From Chloroflexota bacterium (GTDB taxonomy: Bacteria; Chloroflexota; UBA11872), in NCBI GenBank assembly GCA_026708035.1, contig JAPOVQ010000014.1, forward strand, positions 128,826 to 192,825: DNA of 64,000 bases. Direction: 5' to 3'. The notes below the pieces were generated by a model. The model saw nothing but the letters and a program-made list of their open reading frames with translations, was not told the origin of the DNA and ran no database searches. Positions within the stretch are counted from its first letter, which is position 1; every line of letters starts with the position of its first letter. Below, one piece after another: positions 1 through 8,728 of the stretch. A program made the position numbers and the translations under genes.

Positions 1-1257
1 CAACGTCGCCAGGGTGCTGTTGTGGTTCAACCGCAGCGTGGTGAGGCTGGTCAGACCGTCAAACACGTCCACCGGCAGTGCCGCCAGGCGGTTGTTGCTC
101 AGCGACAGCGTGGCGAGGGTGGTCAGCCCGTCGAAGACGTCCTCCGGCAACGCCGTCAAGGCGTTGTTGTTCAGATACAACTCTTGCAGGCTGTCGAGCC
201 CATCGAAACCGTCGGCCGGGACGGCGGCGAGCGAGTTGTGGTTCAGTCGCAGCACTTTCAGGCCGGTGAGCTCCCGGAAGTCACGGGCTTGCACGGCGGT
301 GAGGCTCTCGTCTGAGAGATCAAGGGTGCCGGTGATGCCGCGCAGATCGGCGTCCGTCACCTCCGCGCAGGCGCTCCTGCTGGTCAACGCGGCCAGAATC
401 GCGCTGCGCACCGCGGTCGTGCGGTCGCACACGCCCTCGGTGATGGTCACCGTCGCCGACGCCCGGTCGCCCAGGCTGTAGCTCGACCCCTCGGGCAAGG
501 AGATCGTGACCACCAGCGTCTCGCGGGCGCCGTCGTCGATGGCGCTGTCGTCGGTGATGGCGATCGCGATGCTCCCCTGGGTGGCGCCGGTCGCAATCGT
601 GATCGAGCCGGTGGCGGTCCCGCTGTAGTCGCTGCCGTCCCCGTCGACGGTGGCCGTGTCAGCGTCGGCGCCGATGGTGTAGTTGACCGTGAGCGTGGCC
701 TGGGGCGCGGGAGCGGCGGTGACGGTGAGGGTGGCGGTGCCGCCTTCGGCCACCGTCACGTCGGAACTCAAGGACACCGTGGGGGTCGTGAGCGTCGACG
801 CCCGGCCCCAATTGCTCCAGCGAAACCACGTGTTGGGGCTGCCTTCGGAGGGCGCCCGGACCCCGAGCACGGCAAACCAGTACAGCGTTCCGGCGTCCAG
901 CCCGCTGACGGTGGTCGTGTGCGCGGTCCCGGACACGCCCTGTTGCCCCGAGGTGCCCTGGGGCGGGTCGGGCACCGCCACCTGAAACCGTCCGCTCGTG
1001 CCGTCGGATTTCACCACGTAGAGCCAATGCACGTCGGTGTTGTCCGCCGCCAGCCAGATCACCGCGATGGAACTCGTCGTGGGCTGCGTCAGGGCGGAGA
1101 TCTGCGGCGCTTCCCGGGGCGGAATCTGCGCCTGCGCCGACCCGGCCAGAGACGCTCCGGGCAGGCCTGAAAGCTGGGCGAACGCGCCCAGCGCCGCCAG
1201 CACCAGGCCCACGGCCACAACCCGGGCAAATCGCCGATGCCCCGAGCCGCAATCCAT
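1..1257 (-). CDS. Secreted leucine-rich-repeat protein with FN3-like and Calx-beta domains (partial, 3' end outside window)
   Basis: The frame is open from an ATG at 1257 through the window edge (419 codons, no stop), so the C-terminus is missing. Residues 12-33 form a hydrophobic signal segment with a likely AQA cleavage site near residue 43. Residues about 50-155 resemble a fibronectin type III domain (SGLDAGTLYWFAV). Residues about 155-270 form a Calx-beta-like domain (TVAEGGTATLTVT, then a DDSAIDDGARETL acidic loop). From about residue 300 there are 24-residue leucine-rich repeats of the form LxxLxLxxNxLxxLPxxxFDGL. A surface or secreted adhesion role is inferred from this eukaryote-like domain mix. 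No neighbour gives context. Confidence 0.85.
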   Translation of the reverse strand, partial: MDCGSGHRRFARVVAVGLVLAALGAFAQLSGLPGASLAGSAQAQIPPREAPQISALTQPTTSSIAVIWLAADNTDVHWLYVVKSDGTSGRFQVAVPDPPQGTSGQQGVSGTAHTTTVSGLDAGTLYWFAVLGVRAPSEGSPNTWFRWSNWGRASTLTTPTVSLSSDVTVAEGGTATLTVTAAPAPQATLTVNYTIGADADTATVDGDGSDYSGTATGSITIATGATQGSIAIAITDDSAIDDGARETLVVTISLPEGSSYSLGDRASATVTITEGVCDRTTAVRSAILAALTSRSACAEVTDADLRGITGTLDLSDESLTAVQARDFRELTGLKVLRLNHNSLAAVPADGFDGLDSLQELYLNNNALTALPEDVFDGLTTLATLSLSNNRLAALPVDVFDGLTSLTTLRLNHNSTLATL

Positions 1258-1545
1258 GCTCCGCCCCCGCTGGTGTGCTCGCACGTTGGGCTACCGAGCA
1301 CCTCAGGAGGGGCGGACCAGCCCAACCCGGCGTACCGCGCAAACGCATGTAGTTATTAGACGTGCATATTAGCAGTCGGTAATGAAGAAAACTGCACTGC
1401 GATCAACCCGCCGAGCTCGGATCCGACCGTGCGTTTCCGGCAGCCGTTCGGGTGTAGGCATTCGTGGCTGCGGGCCCGAGGCTGGCCGGGCTCGCGGCGA
1501 CCTAGGTGAACGCAACTCCCCGGAGGCGGTCGGATTCCTCTAGAC

Positions 1546-2232
1546 GTGCGGGCGCTGCGGGCCATTGCCCCTTGGATCGTGGCGACTGGCGCGCTGCTGA
1601 TACTGCTGACTGTGGAGCGTCATTGGCCAGCGTTCCCGGAGTTTGACGGGAACCTCGAGTTCGGGCCGTTTCAGCCTGGCGACAGCCTTTCACAGACTGT
1701 GAAGGCCCCGCGAACGCCGCTACGGGCCGTGATGGTCTATCCCATAGGAACACCGCCACCCGGCACGCAGCTCCGGGTGTTTGCGATAGACGATGAGCCG
1801 GCGTTGATCGCCGAGTCGATAGCGGCGATTGACCCAGAGGGGCGGCTGCGGTGGGAGATACCGCAGCCCGTCGATACCAGCGGGCGATGGCTGCGGTTAC
1901 AGATTGTCAATTCACCAGAGTCGCGGCAGACGCTGACTGTGGAGGCCAACTTCTCTGATCCCTATCGTGATGGCGAAGCGGCGGCGCACGGCGACGTTGC
2001 TATGGCCGGACAGTTGGATGTGCGAATTGCGGGCTGGCGGTCGATGCGAATATGGGATGTGGCCGTAGAGGTCTGGCAAGCGACTGCGCTAGGCGCGGGG
2101 ATTGCAGTGCTGACCGGGCTGGTGGCGGTTGGCGCGCTCCGGGCGTGGCTGCGGTCCTTGGCGCTGGCGGTGGCAATAGCGGCGGTTGGGCTGTGCTCCG
2201 GATACTGGGCCCTCGCCCCTTGGCCTGGCTGA
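1546..2232 (+). CDS. Hypothetical membrane protein, 228 aa
   Basis: I do not recognise a family. The start is a GTG at 1546 (MRALRAIAPWIVATGALLILL), giving an N-terminal transmembrane helix at about residues 7-22. A soluble extracytoplasmic stretch of about 150 residues follows, containing beta-rich segments (LRLQIVNSPESRQTLTVEANF) that suggest a jelly-roll or carbohydrate-binding-like fold. Two further hydrophobic helices lie at about 180-200 and 205-222. The topology resembles small membrane-anchored sensory or cell-surface proteins. It stands alone between the upstream region of the LRR gene and the tRNA. Confidence 0.6.
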   Translation: MRALRAIAPWIVATGALLILLTVERHWPAFPEFDGNLEFGPFQPGDSLSQTVKAPRTPLRAVMVYPIGTPPPGTQLRVFAIDDEPALIAESIAAIDPEGRLRWEIPQPVDTSGRWLRLQIVNSPESRQTLTVEANFSDPYRDGEAAAHGDVAMAGQLDVRIAGWRSMRIWDVAVEVWQATALGAGIAVLTGLVAVGALRAWLRSLALAVAIAAVGLCSGYWALAPWPG

Positions 2233-2496
2233 CTGTGGCCCGGGCAAGCGACGACTTCGCGCTAAACGGAGGTATGGCTGTGTGCTTTCCCGCTAGCGCA
2301 TGCTGCGGAACAGGGCGATCAGCGGTTCAGCGTGCCGATCGTCGAGCGTTGAGCGGGAGCGCGGCGTTCAAGCGGGTCGCGACCGCGCTTGCCGAAGACG
2401 CTGTGGTCCAGCCTGTCCAACCAAATCGCGACGGTTTCATCGGGGGAGTGGCAATTGCCCGTCATTGCCGACTCCTGTCGGCGCCGGCCGCATCCT

Positions 2497-2572
2497 TGGT
2501 GGGCGATGCAGGACTCGAACCTGCGACTTCTACGGTGTAAACGTAGCGCTCTCCCAGCTGAGCTAATCGCCC
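2497..2572 (-). tRNA. tRNA-Val (anticodon TAC), CCA encoded
   Basis: Read on the minus strand, the 7-bp acceptor stem GGGCGAT pairs with ATCGCCC. The D-arm TAGCTCAGCTGGGAGAGC is followed by the anticodon stem-loop CTACG-TTTACAC-CGTAG, which places TAC in the anticodon. The T-arm is GCAGGTTCGAGTCCTGC. The discriminator A is followed by a genome-encoded CCA at 2499-2497. The cloverleaf is complete, with no intron. Confidence 0.97.
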
Positions 2573-2633
2573 ATCGCCGCCGGGTCGAGCCCGGCGGCAT
2601 CCTACCCTACGGCTCGGACGCTTCCGTCAGCCG

Positions 2634-3497
2634 CTAGTTCGCCCCGAGCTCCGGGGTTCCCAGGATCACCGGCAGACCCGTTTCCGGATTCGTGGGCACG
2701 TACACCACGCTGCCTGAGCCCATCTCGCGCAGCGCCTGGATGTACTTGTCCTGCAGCACCCTGGGAGTGAGCGATTCGTTGATGCGATTGTTGGCTTCGG
2801 CGATACCGTTCGCCTCTTCGATCCGGCGCTGGGCCTCTTCCTTGGCCTCGTCGACCCGGAAGCGGCGTTCCTGAATCGCTTGCTCGGCGGCCAGCTTGTT
2901 CTCGATGGCCTGGGTAATCACCGCCGGCAGGGTCACGTCGCGCAACAGCACATTTTGGATGGCAACGCCCCGCGGATTGAGCAACTCGTCCAACTGGTCC
3001 TGGATGCGGCTGCTGATTTCCTCACGAGCCGTCGTGTAGAGCGCCTCGGCCGTGTATTGGGCCACCACGTCGCGAATCGCGTCGCGAATGGCCGGCCGAA
3101 CGATGATTTCCTGGTAGACGCCTTCCGGCCCGACGTTATTGCGCACCTCCGGCGCATTGGCGAAGTTGAGCACGAAAAGCGTCGTAATGTCGAGGCCGAC
3201 CGACAACCCTTCAGAGGTCAGTGTGCGGACGGTCTGATCGGAGGCTCCGACTTCCTCGGCGCGCGAGCTCATCGTGATCGATTGCGTCCGCACGCTGTAG
3301 GTGTCCAGCGTTGCCCACGGCAGCTTCAGCAGCAGGCCCTGCGGCTTTGGTTGCGGGTCCACGACGCCGAACGTGTGAATCACGCCGACCTCGCCAACAC
3401 CCACGAAGCGGATGCTGAACAGCCCGATGATGATCACCGCGATCACCAAGATCACGCCTATGCCAAGGGCTGAATTGCCGTATCTGCGTTGGGCCAT
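2634..3497 (-). CDS. SPFH/prohibitin-family membrane protein
   Basis: This 287-residue protein has one N-terminal transmembrane helix (residues about 12-30, ALGIGVILVIAVIIIGLFSI). It is followed by an SPFH/Band 7 domain (GEVGVIHTFGVVDPQPKPQGLLLKLPW) and a charged coiled coil (RRFRVDEAKEEAQRRIEEANG) near residues 205-245. This is the prohibitin/HflC layout. Such proteins oligomerise into membrane scaffolds and often modulate FtsH-type proteases or membrane microdomains. No nfeD or ftsH partner is adjacent, so the partner is unknown. It is divergent from the glycosidase gene across about 125 bp that must hold both promoters. Confidence 0.88.
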   Translation of the reverse strand: MAQRRYGNSALGIGVILVIAVIIIGLFSIRFVGVGEVGVIHTFGVVDPQPKPQGLLLKLPWATLDTYSVRTQSITMSSRAEEVGASDQTVRTLTSEGLSVGLDITTLFVLNFANAPEVRNNVGPEGVYQEIIVRPAIRDAIRDVVAQYTAEALYTTAREEISSRIQDQLDELLNPRGVAIQNVLLRDVTLPAVITQAIENKLAAEQAIQERRFRVDEAKEEAQRRIEEANGIAEANNRINESLTPRVLQDKYIQALREMGSGSVVYVPTNPETGLPVILGTPELGAN

Positions 3498-3621
3498 GCG
3501 GACCTTCCTCTAGCGGCGGTTGGGTGGGAGACGCGGGTTGGCGGTCGCCGGCGCGCCATCCCCGCCTTGATACCATCCATGCGGTCTGTACTCAAGGATA
3601 CGTCGCACGTTGCCGATTTCC

Positions 3622-4932
3622 ATGCCGCGCCCGTGGTCGCGAAGACGCTTGCTGACCGTCCTCGCGGCCGGAGCCGCTACGCTGGCCTGTGGCGAATCCG
3701 GCGACAGGGTGGCGGACGCCGTTACCGTCACCGTGCCTTCCGAGCCGACGCCGACGCAGGCGGCCCCCACGGTCACCGCTGGCGTGCTCACGCCTCGAGT
3801 CCTCACGCCGAGTTCCGCCACGCCGAGCCCCGCTACCCCAGCCCCGGTCGCGCCGACTCCGGCGGTCCCGACTCCCGACCCGAATGACCCCGACGCGGCG
3901 CTCCGCCGTCTCGAAGGCTATGGCTTTCAGGCCCATATCTATAACCAGGACCGCGACCTCATTGTCAGCAGGACGCTCGACGCCGGATTCAACTGGCTCA
4001 AGCAGCAGGTGGAATGGAGCCAGACCGAGCCGATCGAGAAGGGTGGATACGACTGGCGGGAGCTGGACAAGGTTGTGGCCGACATTTCGGCCGCCGGATT
4101 GAACCTGCTGCTTAGCGTCGTGCGCGCGCCCGGCTGGGCGCTCGGCGAGGGGGCGCACGGCCCTCCGGCCGATCCCCAGGACTTCGAGGACTTCATGGCC
4201 GCCATCTCGTCCCGGTACCGGGGCGCCGTGCAGGCCTATGAGCTGTGGAACGAGGCCAACCTCTCGCGCGAGTGGGGCTATGGACGCATCAACGCCGGAG
4301 AGTTCGTGGAGCTGCTCCTGGCCGGCCACCGCGGAGTGCGCGCCGGCGATCCCGACGCCGTGACCATTGGCGGCGCCCTCACGCCCGCCGGCGACGTTGA
4401 CATTCCCGACCAGCAGGTGCAGGCCGTGGACGATGTGTCATTCCTCCGCCGCATGTATGAGTACAACGATGGCATCGTCCGCGACGGATTCGACGCGTGG
4501 GGCATCCACCCGGGGGGATTCAACAATGCTCCGCGCCAGGAGATTGGATCTCCGCGCGGCGACGGCTGGAATGGCCATGCGAGCTTCTACTTCCAGCGCT
4601 TCACGCAGCACCGGGCGGTCATGGAGGAGTTCGGCGACGGGGCAAAGCCCATCTGGATCACCGAGTTCGGCTGGTCAACCGCCAATCAGGACCCGGCCTA
4701 CGGCTACGGCGTCGACAATTCCGAGGCCGATCAAGCGGAGTTTCTTGTCGATGCCCTTCGGCTCGTGCGCGAGCAATACGACTACATCACCCACGCGTTC
4801 GTGTGGAATCTCAATTTCCAGTCCGTCGTGGGACCGGAAGACGAGAAGTTCCCCTTCGGCGTCCTGCGCCCCGATGGCACGCCCCGACCCTCATTTGAGG
4901 CGCTGGCGGCCATGCACAAGGGCGCCGCGTAG
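3622..4932 (+). CDS. Lipoprotein glycoside hydrolase-like TIM-barrel protein
   Basis: The ATG at 3622 is preferred to an in-frame TTG at 3610. The N-terminus has a twin-arginine-like SRRRLLTVLAAG signal and a lipobox ending at the Cys in TLAC, so the protein is probably exported and lipid-anchored. A Thr/Pro/Ala-rich linker of about 55 residues follows. The catalytic domain shows the GH-A clan signature: the acid/base Glu in YELWNEANL, and the nucleophile Glu in WITEFGWST near the C-terminus, with WN(L)NF after it. The fold resembles GH5/GH39/GH42-type enzymes acting on polysaccharides; the substrate cannot be deduced. No transporter or other CAZyme is nearby. Confidence 0.82.
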   Translation: MPRPWSRRRLLTVLAAGAATLACGESGDRVADAVTVTVPSEPTPTQAAPTVTAGVLTPRVLTPSSATPSPATPAPVAPTPAVPTPDPNDPDAALRRLEGYGFQAHIYNQDRDLIVSRTLDAGFNWLKQQVEWSQTEPIEKGGYDWRELDKVVADISAAGLNLLLSVVRAPGWALGEGAHGPPADPQDFEDFMAAISSRYRGAVQAYELWNEANLSREWGYGRINAGEFVELLLAGHRGVRAGDPDAVTIGGALTPAGDVDIPDQQVQAVDDVSFLRRMYEYNDGIVRDGFDAWGIHPGGFNNAPRQEIGSPRGDGWNGHASFYFQRFTQHRAVMEEFGDGAKPIWITEFGWSTANQDPAYGYGVDNSEADQAEFLVDALRLVREQYDYITHAFVWNLNFQSVVGPEDEKFPFGVLRPDGTPRPSFEALAAMHKGAA

Positions 4933-4947
4933 CCGCCGAGCGTCCGG

Positions 4948-5205
4948 CTACGCGAAATAGTCCGCGTTGATTGCGGTGTAGTGCTCCCACTCCTCGGGCA
5001 CGTCAAAGTCCGGAAAGATGGCCGTCACGGGGCATACCGGCTCGCAGGCGCCGCAGTCGATGCACTCCACGGGGTCGATGTAGAGCATTTCGGCCGCCTC
5101 ATGCTCGGGTGCGTCTGGTCCGGGATGGATGCAGTCGACAGGGCAAACGTCCACGCACGAGGCGTCCTTCGTACCGATGCATGGCTCGGCAATTACGTAC
5201 GTCAT
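4948..5205 (-). CDS. Ferredoxin, two 4Fe-4S clusters (7Fe/8Fe type)
   Basis: The ATG at 5205 is preceded by an AGGAGG about 10 bases upstream, so the longer open frame beginning at 5235 is discarded. The 85-residue product contains [28 protein letters not shown] at its start and a second motif, [12 protein letters not shown], near residue 55. The first motif has the wider Cys spacing (C-x7-C-x3-C) typical of 7Fe/8Fe actinobacterial-type ferredoxins (FdxA-like). It acts as a low-potential electron carrier. It lies downstream of the glucan phosphorylase gene on the same strand, separated by 127 bases, so co-transcription is possible but not required. Confidence 0.94.
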   Translation of the reverse strand: MTYVIAEPCIGTKDASCVDVCPVDCIHPGPDAPEHEAAEMLYIDPVECIDCGACEPVCPVTAIFPDFDVPEEWEHYTAINADYFA

Positions 5206-5332
5206 CGACGGGGGATTCCTCCTGTGTCGGCGCAAGCGCTGTCCGACCGGTCTGCCGGTCGCAACGGTACCTCAGGGTAAACGCTTGAACGGTCACTCAC
5301 AAAAGACGCGGCCACTGCGCGGCGCCTGCGCA

Positions 5333-7915
5333 TCAGGTCGCGCCGGCCGTCTCGCTCCAACGAATCAGCCCGGCATCGTACGGCCCGGCCAGCAGAGGAT
5401 GCCGGGGAATCACCCGGACGGCAATGCCCAGGCGTCCACTTTGGGACAGCACCGCGCGCCCGGTGAACCAGTGGGCGCCGTCCGCCTCCGCGCTCGCATG
5501 CTCCGTCACCTCGGCCCGGCCGCCGATCAGTGCTCCGTCGAAGTCCACGTGCCCCACGAACACCTCGACGGTCACGTCGTCGGGACTCAGCCCCGCCAGC
5601 GCCACGCGGGTTCGCACGGGCACGACCACGCCCGCGTCGACCTGGCTCGGCCCGTCGGCCTGAACCTCCACGATGTGCACGTGGGGCCACTGCGCCACCA
5701 CGTGGTCGAGCCAGTGGGCGAGGTCGGTGGCCGCGCCGCCCTGGTGCTCGCTCAGCCGACGGCCAAGCAGGTGCGCGGGGCCATAGAATGACTCGACATA
5801 ATCTTGGACCATTCGATTCGCGCTGTAGCTCGTCAGCGCCAGGGCCATCGAGCGTCGAGCCATTCGGATCCAGGCAATCGGTGTTTCGCCCGCGCCGACG
5901 TCGTAGAACAACGGGGCCACCGTGTGCTCGAGCAGGTCGTAGATGGCTGCGGCGTCGCTCGCGTCCCGTTGCCGTTCGTCGTCAACATCCGCCCGGCCAA
6001 TCGCCCATCCCGCCTCCGGCGTGTAAGCCTCGTCCCACCACCCATCGAGGACGCTGGCGTTGAGCACGCCGTTGGCTGCCGCCTTCATGCCGCTCGTGCC
6101 GCTGGCCTCCTGCGGTGGGATCGGCAGGTTCAGCCACACGTCGCAGCCCTGCACCAGGTCGCGCGCCAGGCCCATGTCGTAGTCCTCCACGAAGACCAGC
6201 CGCCCTTCGAATGCCGGATCGCGGCTGATGGCCGTGATTTCGCGCAGCAAGTCCTTGGCCAGATCGTCGTTGGGATGGGCCTTGCCCGCGAAGATGATCT
6301 GCACCGGTCGGTGGGAGTTCGCGACGATGGCCTTGAGCCGTTCCACGTCGTGCAGCAGCAGGGTTGGGCGCTTGTAGAGCGCGAAGCGGCGCGCGAACCC
6401 AACCGTGAGCACGTCGCTGTGTAGGGCGGCGGAGGCCTGCGCCAACTCGTGCGCCGCGGCTCCTCGATGCTCCGCCTGCGCTCGCAGGCGTCGCCGGACG
6501 TTGGCCACCAGACGCTCGCGGCGTTGCGTATGGACCCGCCAAAGCTCGTCGTCGGGAATGGCCGCCAGCCCCTCCTCGATGCCTTGCGGATCGGTGCGCT
6601 CGGCCCAATGTCGCCCCATGTAGCGCTGGAGCAGGCCGTTGAGCTCGCGAGATACCCAGGTGCGCAGATGCACCCCATTGGTCACGTGTCCGATCGGAAC
6701 TTCGCTGACCGGCACGCCCGGCCACAGCCGTTCCCACATCCGACGGCTCACGGTGCCGTGAAGCGCGCTCACGCCGTTGCGCCAGGCGGAACCGCGCATG
6801 GCCAGAGTGGTGATGCCGAACGGCTCGCCATCGTCGGCGCCGTTAACCCGTCCCAGGGCCAACGCGTGCTCGACGTCGATGTTCGACGCCTGCAGGTAGG
6901 CGCCGGCATGACGCTGCACCTGGTCCGCCGAAAACTCGTCGTGGCCGGCCGCGACCGGGGTGTGCGTGGTGAAGACATTGGTCGCCCGCACAATCTGCAT
7001 AGCCGCGGCCTGGCTGAGGCCGGTCTGCGCGCGGAGCGCCTGGAATCGCTCGAGAATGAGAAACGCGCTATGGCCCTCATTCAAATGGGCCACGGTCGGC
7101 GTGAGATCGAGCGCGTCCAAGGCGCGCATGCCGGCGACGCCCAGCAGCAGCTCCTGCCGAATGCGAATGTCGCTGTCACCGATGTACAGCCGGGACGTCA
7201 GCTCACGGTCCGCCGGGCTGTTCTCCGGCGTGTTGGCGTCGAGCAGGATCAGCGGCACACGGCCCACGTCCATCCGCCACAGCCGAACGGCGATCTCACG
7301 CCCGTCAATGGGCACCCGGACTGTCAGCGGCTGCCCGTCGCCCGACCGCACCGCGACCACCGGCAGGACCTCCACGTCGTTTTCCGGAAACTGCTCCCGC
7401 TGCGCGCCCGAAGGATCGATCGACTGCCGAAAGTACCCCTGGCGATAGAGCATGCCGACGCCGACCAGCGGCACCCCGAGATCGCTGGCGGCCTTGAGCT
7501 GATCGCCCGCCAGCACGCCCAGGCCGCCTGAATACAGCGGCACCGATTCCGCCACGCCGAACTCCATGGAGACGTAGGCCACGCGCAGTCCCTCCAGATG
7601 CCCGTGCATCTGCTCGAACCACGTGGGGCGCCTCAAATACTGGTCATAGGCTTCGGACACGCGGTCAAGGTCGGCGATGAATATCGGGTCCTCGGCCAGC
7701 ACTTGCAGCTGGCCCGGGGCTGCTCGGGTGAGCACGGCCACCGGATTCCCCTGCGAGGCGTGCCAGGCTTCGGCGTCGATGCGCCGAAACAGGTCCTGCG
7801 CCGCGGGCGTCCACGCCCACCACACGTTGTAGGCCAGATCGCGCAGCCGCTCGAGACGCTGCGGAAGCGCCGGCCGAACGGTAAAGATGCGGCTCGGGCG
7901 AACCTCAGCCGTCAT
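5333..7915 (-). CDS. glgP: Alpha-glucan phosphorylase (GlgP/MalP family)
   Basis: This 860-residue enzyme phosphorolyses alpha-1,4-glucans to glucose 1-phosphate. The N-terminal domain starts RLRDLAYNVWWAWTPAAQDLF, the hallmark of the shorter alpha-glucan phosphorylase class, rather than the animal/E. coli type. The PLP-binding segment EASGTSGMKAAANG, with the Schiff-base Lys, lies near residue 605. The HTPVAAGHDEF and GHVTNGVHLRTWV motifs are intact. The C-terminus adds about 100 residues with a beta-rich, sugar-binding-like character (VRTRVALAGLSPDDVTVEVFVGHVDFDGALI). No other glycogen genes are adjacent. It fits storage-polymer mobilisation feeding transketolase-linked carbon flow further along. 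Confidence 0.95.
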   Translation of the reverse strand: MTAEVRPSRIFTVRPALPQRLERLRDLAYNVWWAWTPAAQDLFRRIDAEAWHASQGNPVAVLTRAAPGQLQVLAEDPIFIADLDRVSEAYDQYLRRPTWFEQMHGHLEGLRVAYVSMEFGVAESVPLYSGGLGVLAGDQLKAASDLGVPLVGVGMLYRQGYFRQSIDPSGAQREQFPENDVEVLPVVAVRSGDGQPLTVRVPIDGREIAVRLWRMDVGRVPLILLDANTPENSPADRELTSRLYIGDSDIRIRQELLLGVAGMRALDALDLTPTVAHLNEGHSAFLILERFQALRAQTGLSQAAAMQIVRATNVFTTHTPVAAGHDEFSADQVQRHAGAYLQASNIDVEHALALGRVNGADDGEPFGITTLAMRGSAWRNGVSALHGTVSRRMWERLWPGVPVSEVPIGHVTNGVHLRTWVSRELNGLLQRYMGRHWAERTDPQGIEEGLAAIPDDELWRVHTQRRERLVANVRRRLRAQAEHRGAAAHELAQASAALHSDVLTVGFARRFALYKRPTLLLHDVERLKAIVANSHRPVQIIFAGKAHPNDDLAKDLLREITAISRDPAFEGRLVFVEDYDMGLARDLVQGCDVWLNLPIPPQEASGTSGMKAAANGVLNASVLDGWWDEAYTPEAGWAIGRADVDDERQRDASDAAAIYDLLEHTVAPLFYDVGAGETPIAWIRMARRSMALALTSYSANRMVQDYVESFYGPAHLLGRRLSEHQGGAATDLAHWLDHVVAQWPHVHIVEVQADGPSQVDAGVVVPVRTRVALAGLSPDDVTVEVFVGHVDFDGALIGGRAEVTEHASAEADGAHWFTGRAVLSQSGRLGIAVRVIPRHPLLAGPYDAGLIRWSETAGAT

Positions 7916-8012
7916 GCGCCGGGCGGTTCGTGCCGGAGCAAACGTCGGCGCACTGGCGCGGCGTGCGGCGAACGACGAGGGATCATGGCGCGGGGGCGTT
8001 TGGGGCGGGCGC

Positions 8013-8675
8013 CTACGCCGCCATCACCCACAGATTGTCGGCGACCGTGTCGTCAACCACGGCGGACTGGTCGTCCACCTGAACCACGATGTGCCCCGCC
8101 GGCGTGTGCTCGACGACATCGACCACCCGTCCGGGGACGAGTTGCTTCTCTTCGAAATAGCGCAGGAGATTGGTGTCGTCTTCCGCGGGCTCGGAGAGCC
8201 GCACGACTCGCACCTTGGAGCCGATTTCGGCCGTCGACAGCTTGAAGAGGTTGCCCACATCGGTCTCTGGGTAGTTGCCTGGGATGGGCAGCCCGTGCGG
8301 ACACGTGGGCGGATGGCCCAGCGCCTCCGAGATCCGATCCGTGAGCTCGGGCGAGATGGCGTGCTCCAAGCGGTCGGCCTCGTGGTGCACCTCGGCCCAG
8401 CCGAGCCCAAGCGTCCGGATCAGCCAGTGCTCGATCAGCCGGTGGCGGCGGGCCAGCTTCTCGGCGGTGCGCTCGCCGCCGAGCGTCAGGAACACCTCGC
8501 GTTGCGGAGCGATCCACACGTGACCGTCGCGCACCAGCCGTTCGAGCGACGCCGACACCGTGGGCGCCGATACCGCCAAGCGTTCCGCGAGGCGAGCGGC
8601 GATGACGGGCCCGCCCTCGGCGCGCAACCCATAGATCGCTAGCAGATAGTCTTCAGCCGTACTTGTCAGCGCCAT
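8013..8675 (-). CDS. DtxR/MntR-family metal-dependent transcriptional regulator
   Basis: The protein has an N-terminal winged helix (TSTAEDYLLAIYGL, then AERLAVSAPTVSASLERLVRDGHV), a dimerisation and metal-binding domain (RRHRLIEHWLIRTLGLGWAEVHHEADRLEHAIS, with the usual E/H ligands) and a C-terminal FeoA/SH3-like domain (LVPGRVVDVVEHTPAGHIVVQVDD). The ATG at 8675 is preferred to an in-frame GTG at 8693 because the helix-turn-helix domain starts directly after it. Family members repress Mn2+ or Fe2+ uptake when metal-loaded. The adjacent upstream ABC ATPase, with a palindrome in front of it, is a natural target. Whether Fe or Mn is sensed is not decidable from sequence alone. Confidence 0.92.
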   Translation of the reverse strand: MALTSTAEDYLLAIYGLRAEGGPVIAARLAERLAVSAPTVSASLERLVRDGHVWIAPQREVFLTLGGERTAEKLARRHRLIEHWLIRTLGLGWAEVHHEADRLEHAISPELTDRISEALGHPPTCPHGLPIPGNYPETDVGNLFKLSTAEIGSKVRVVRLSEPAEDDTNLLRYFEEKQLVPGRVVDVVEHTPAGHIVVQVDDQSAVVDDTVADNLWVMAA

Positions 8676-8728
8676 AGCCACGCATTCTGCCACGACGGGA
8701 ATACAGGACTGCGATCAGGGCGAATGGG

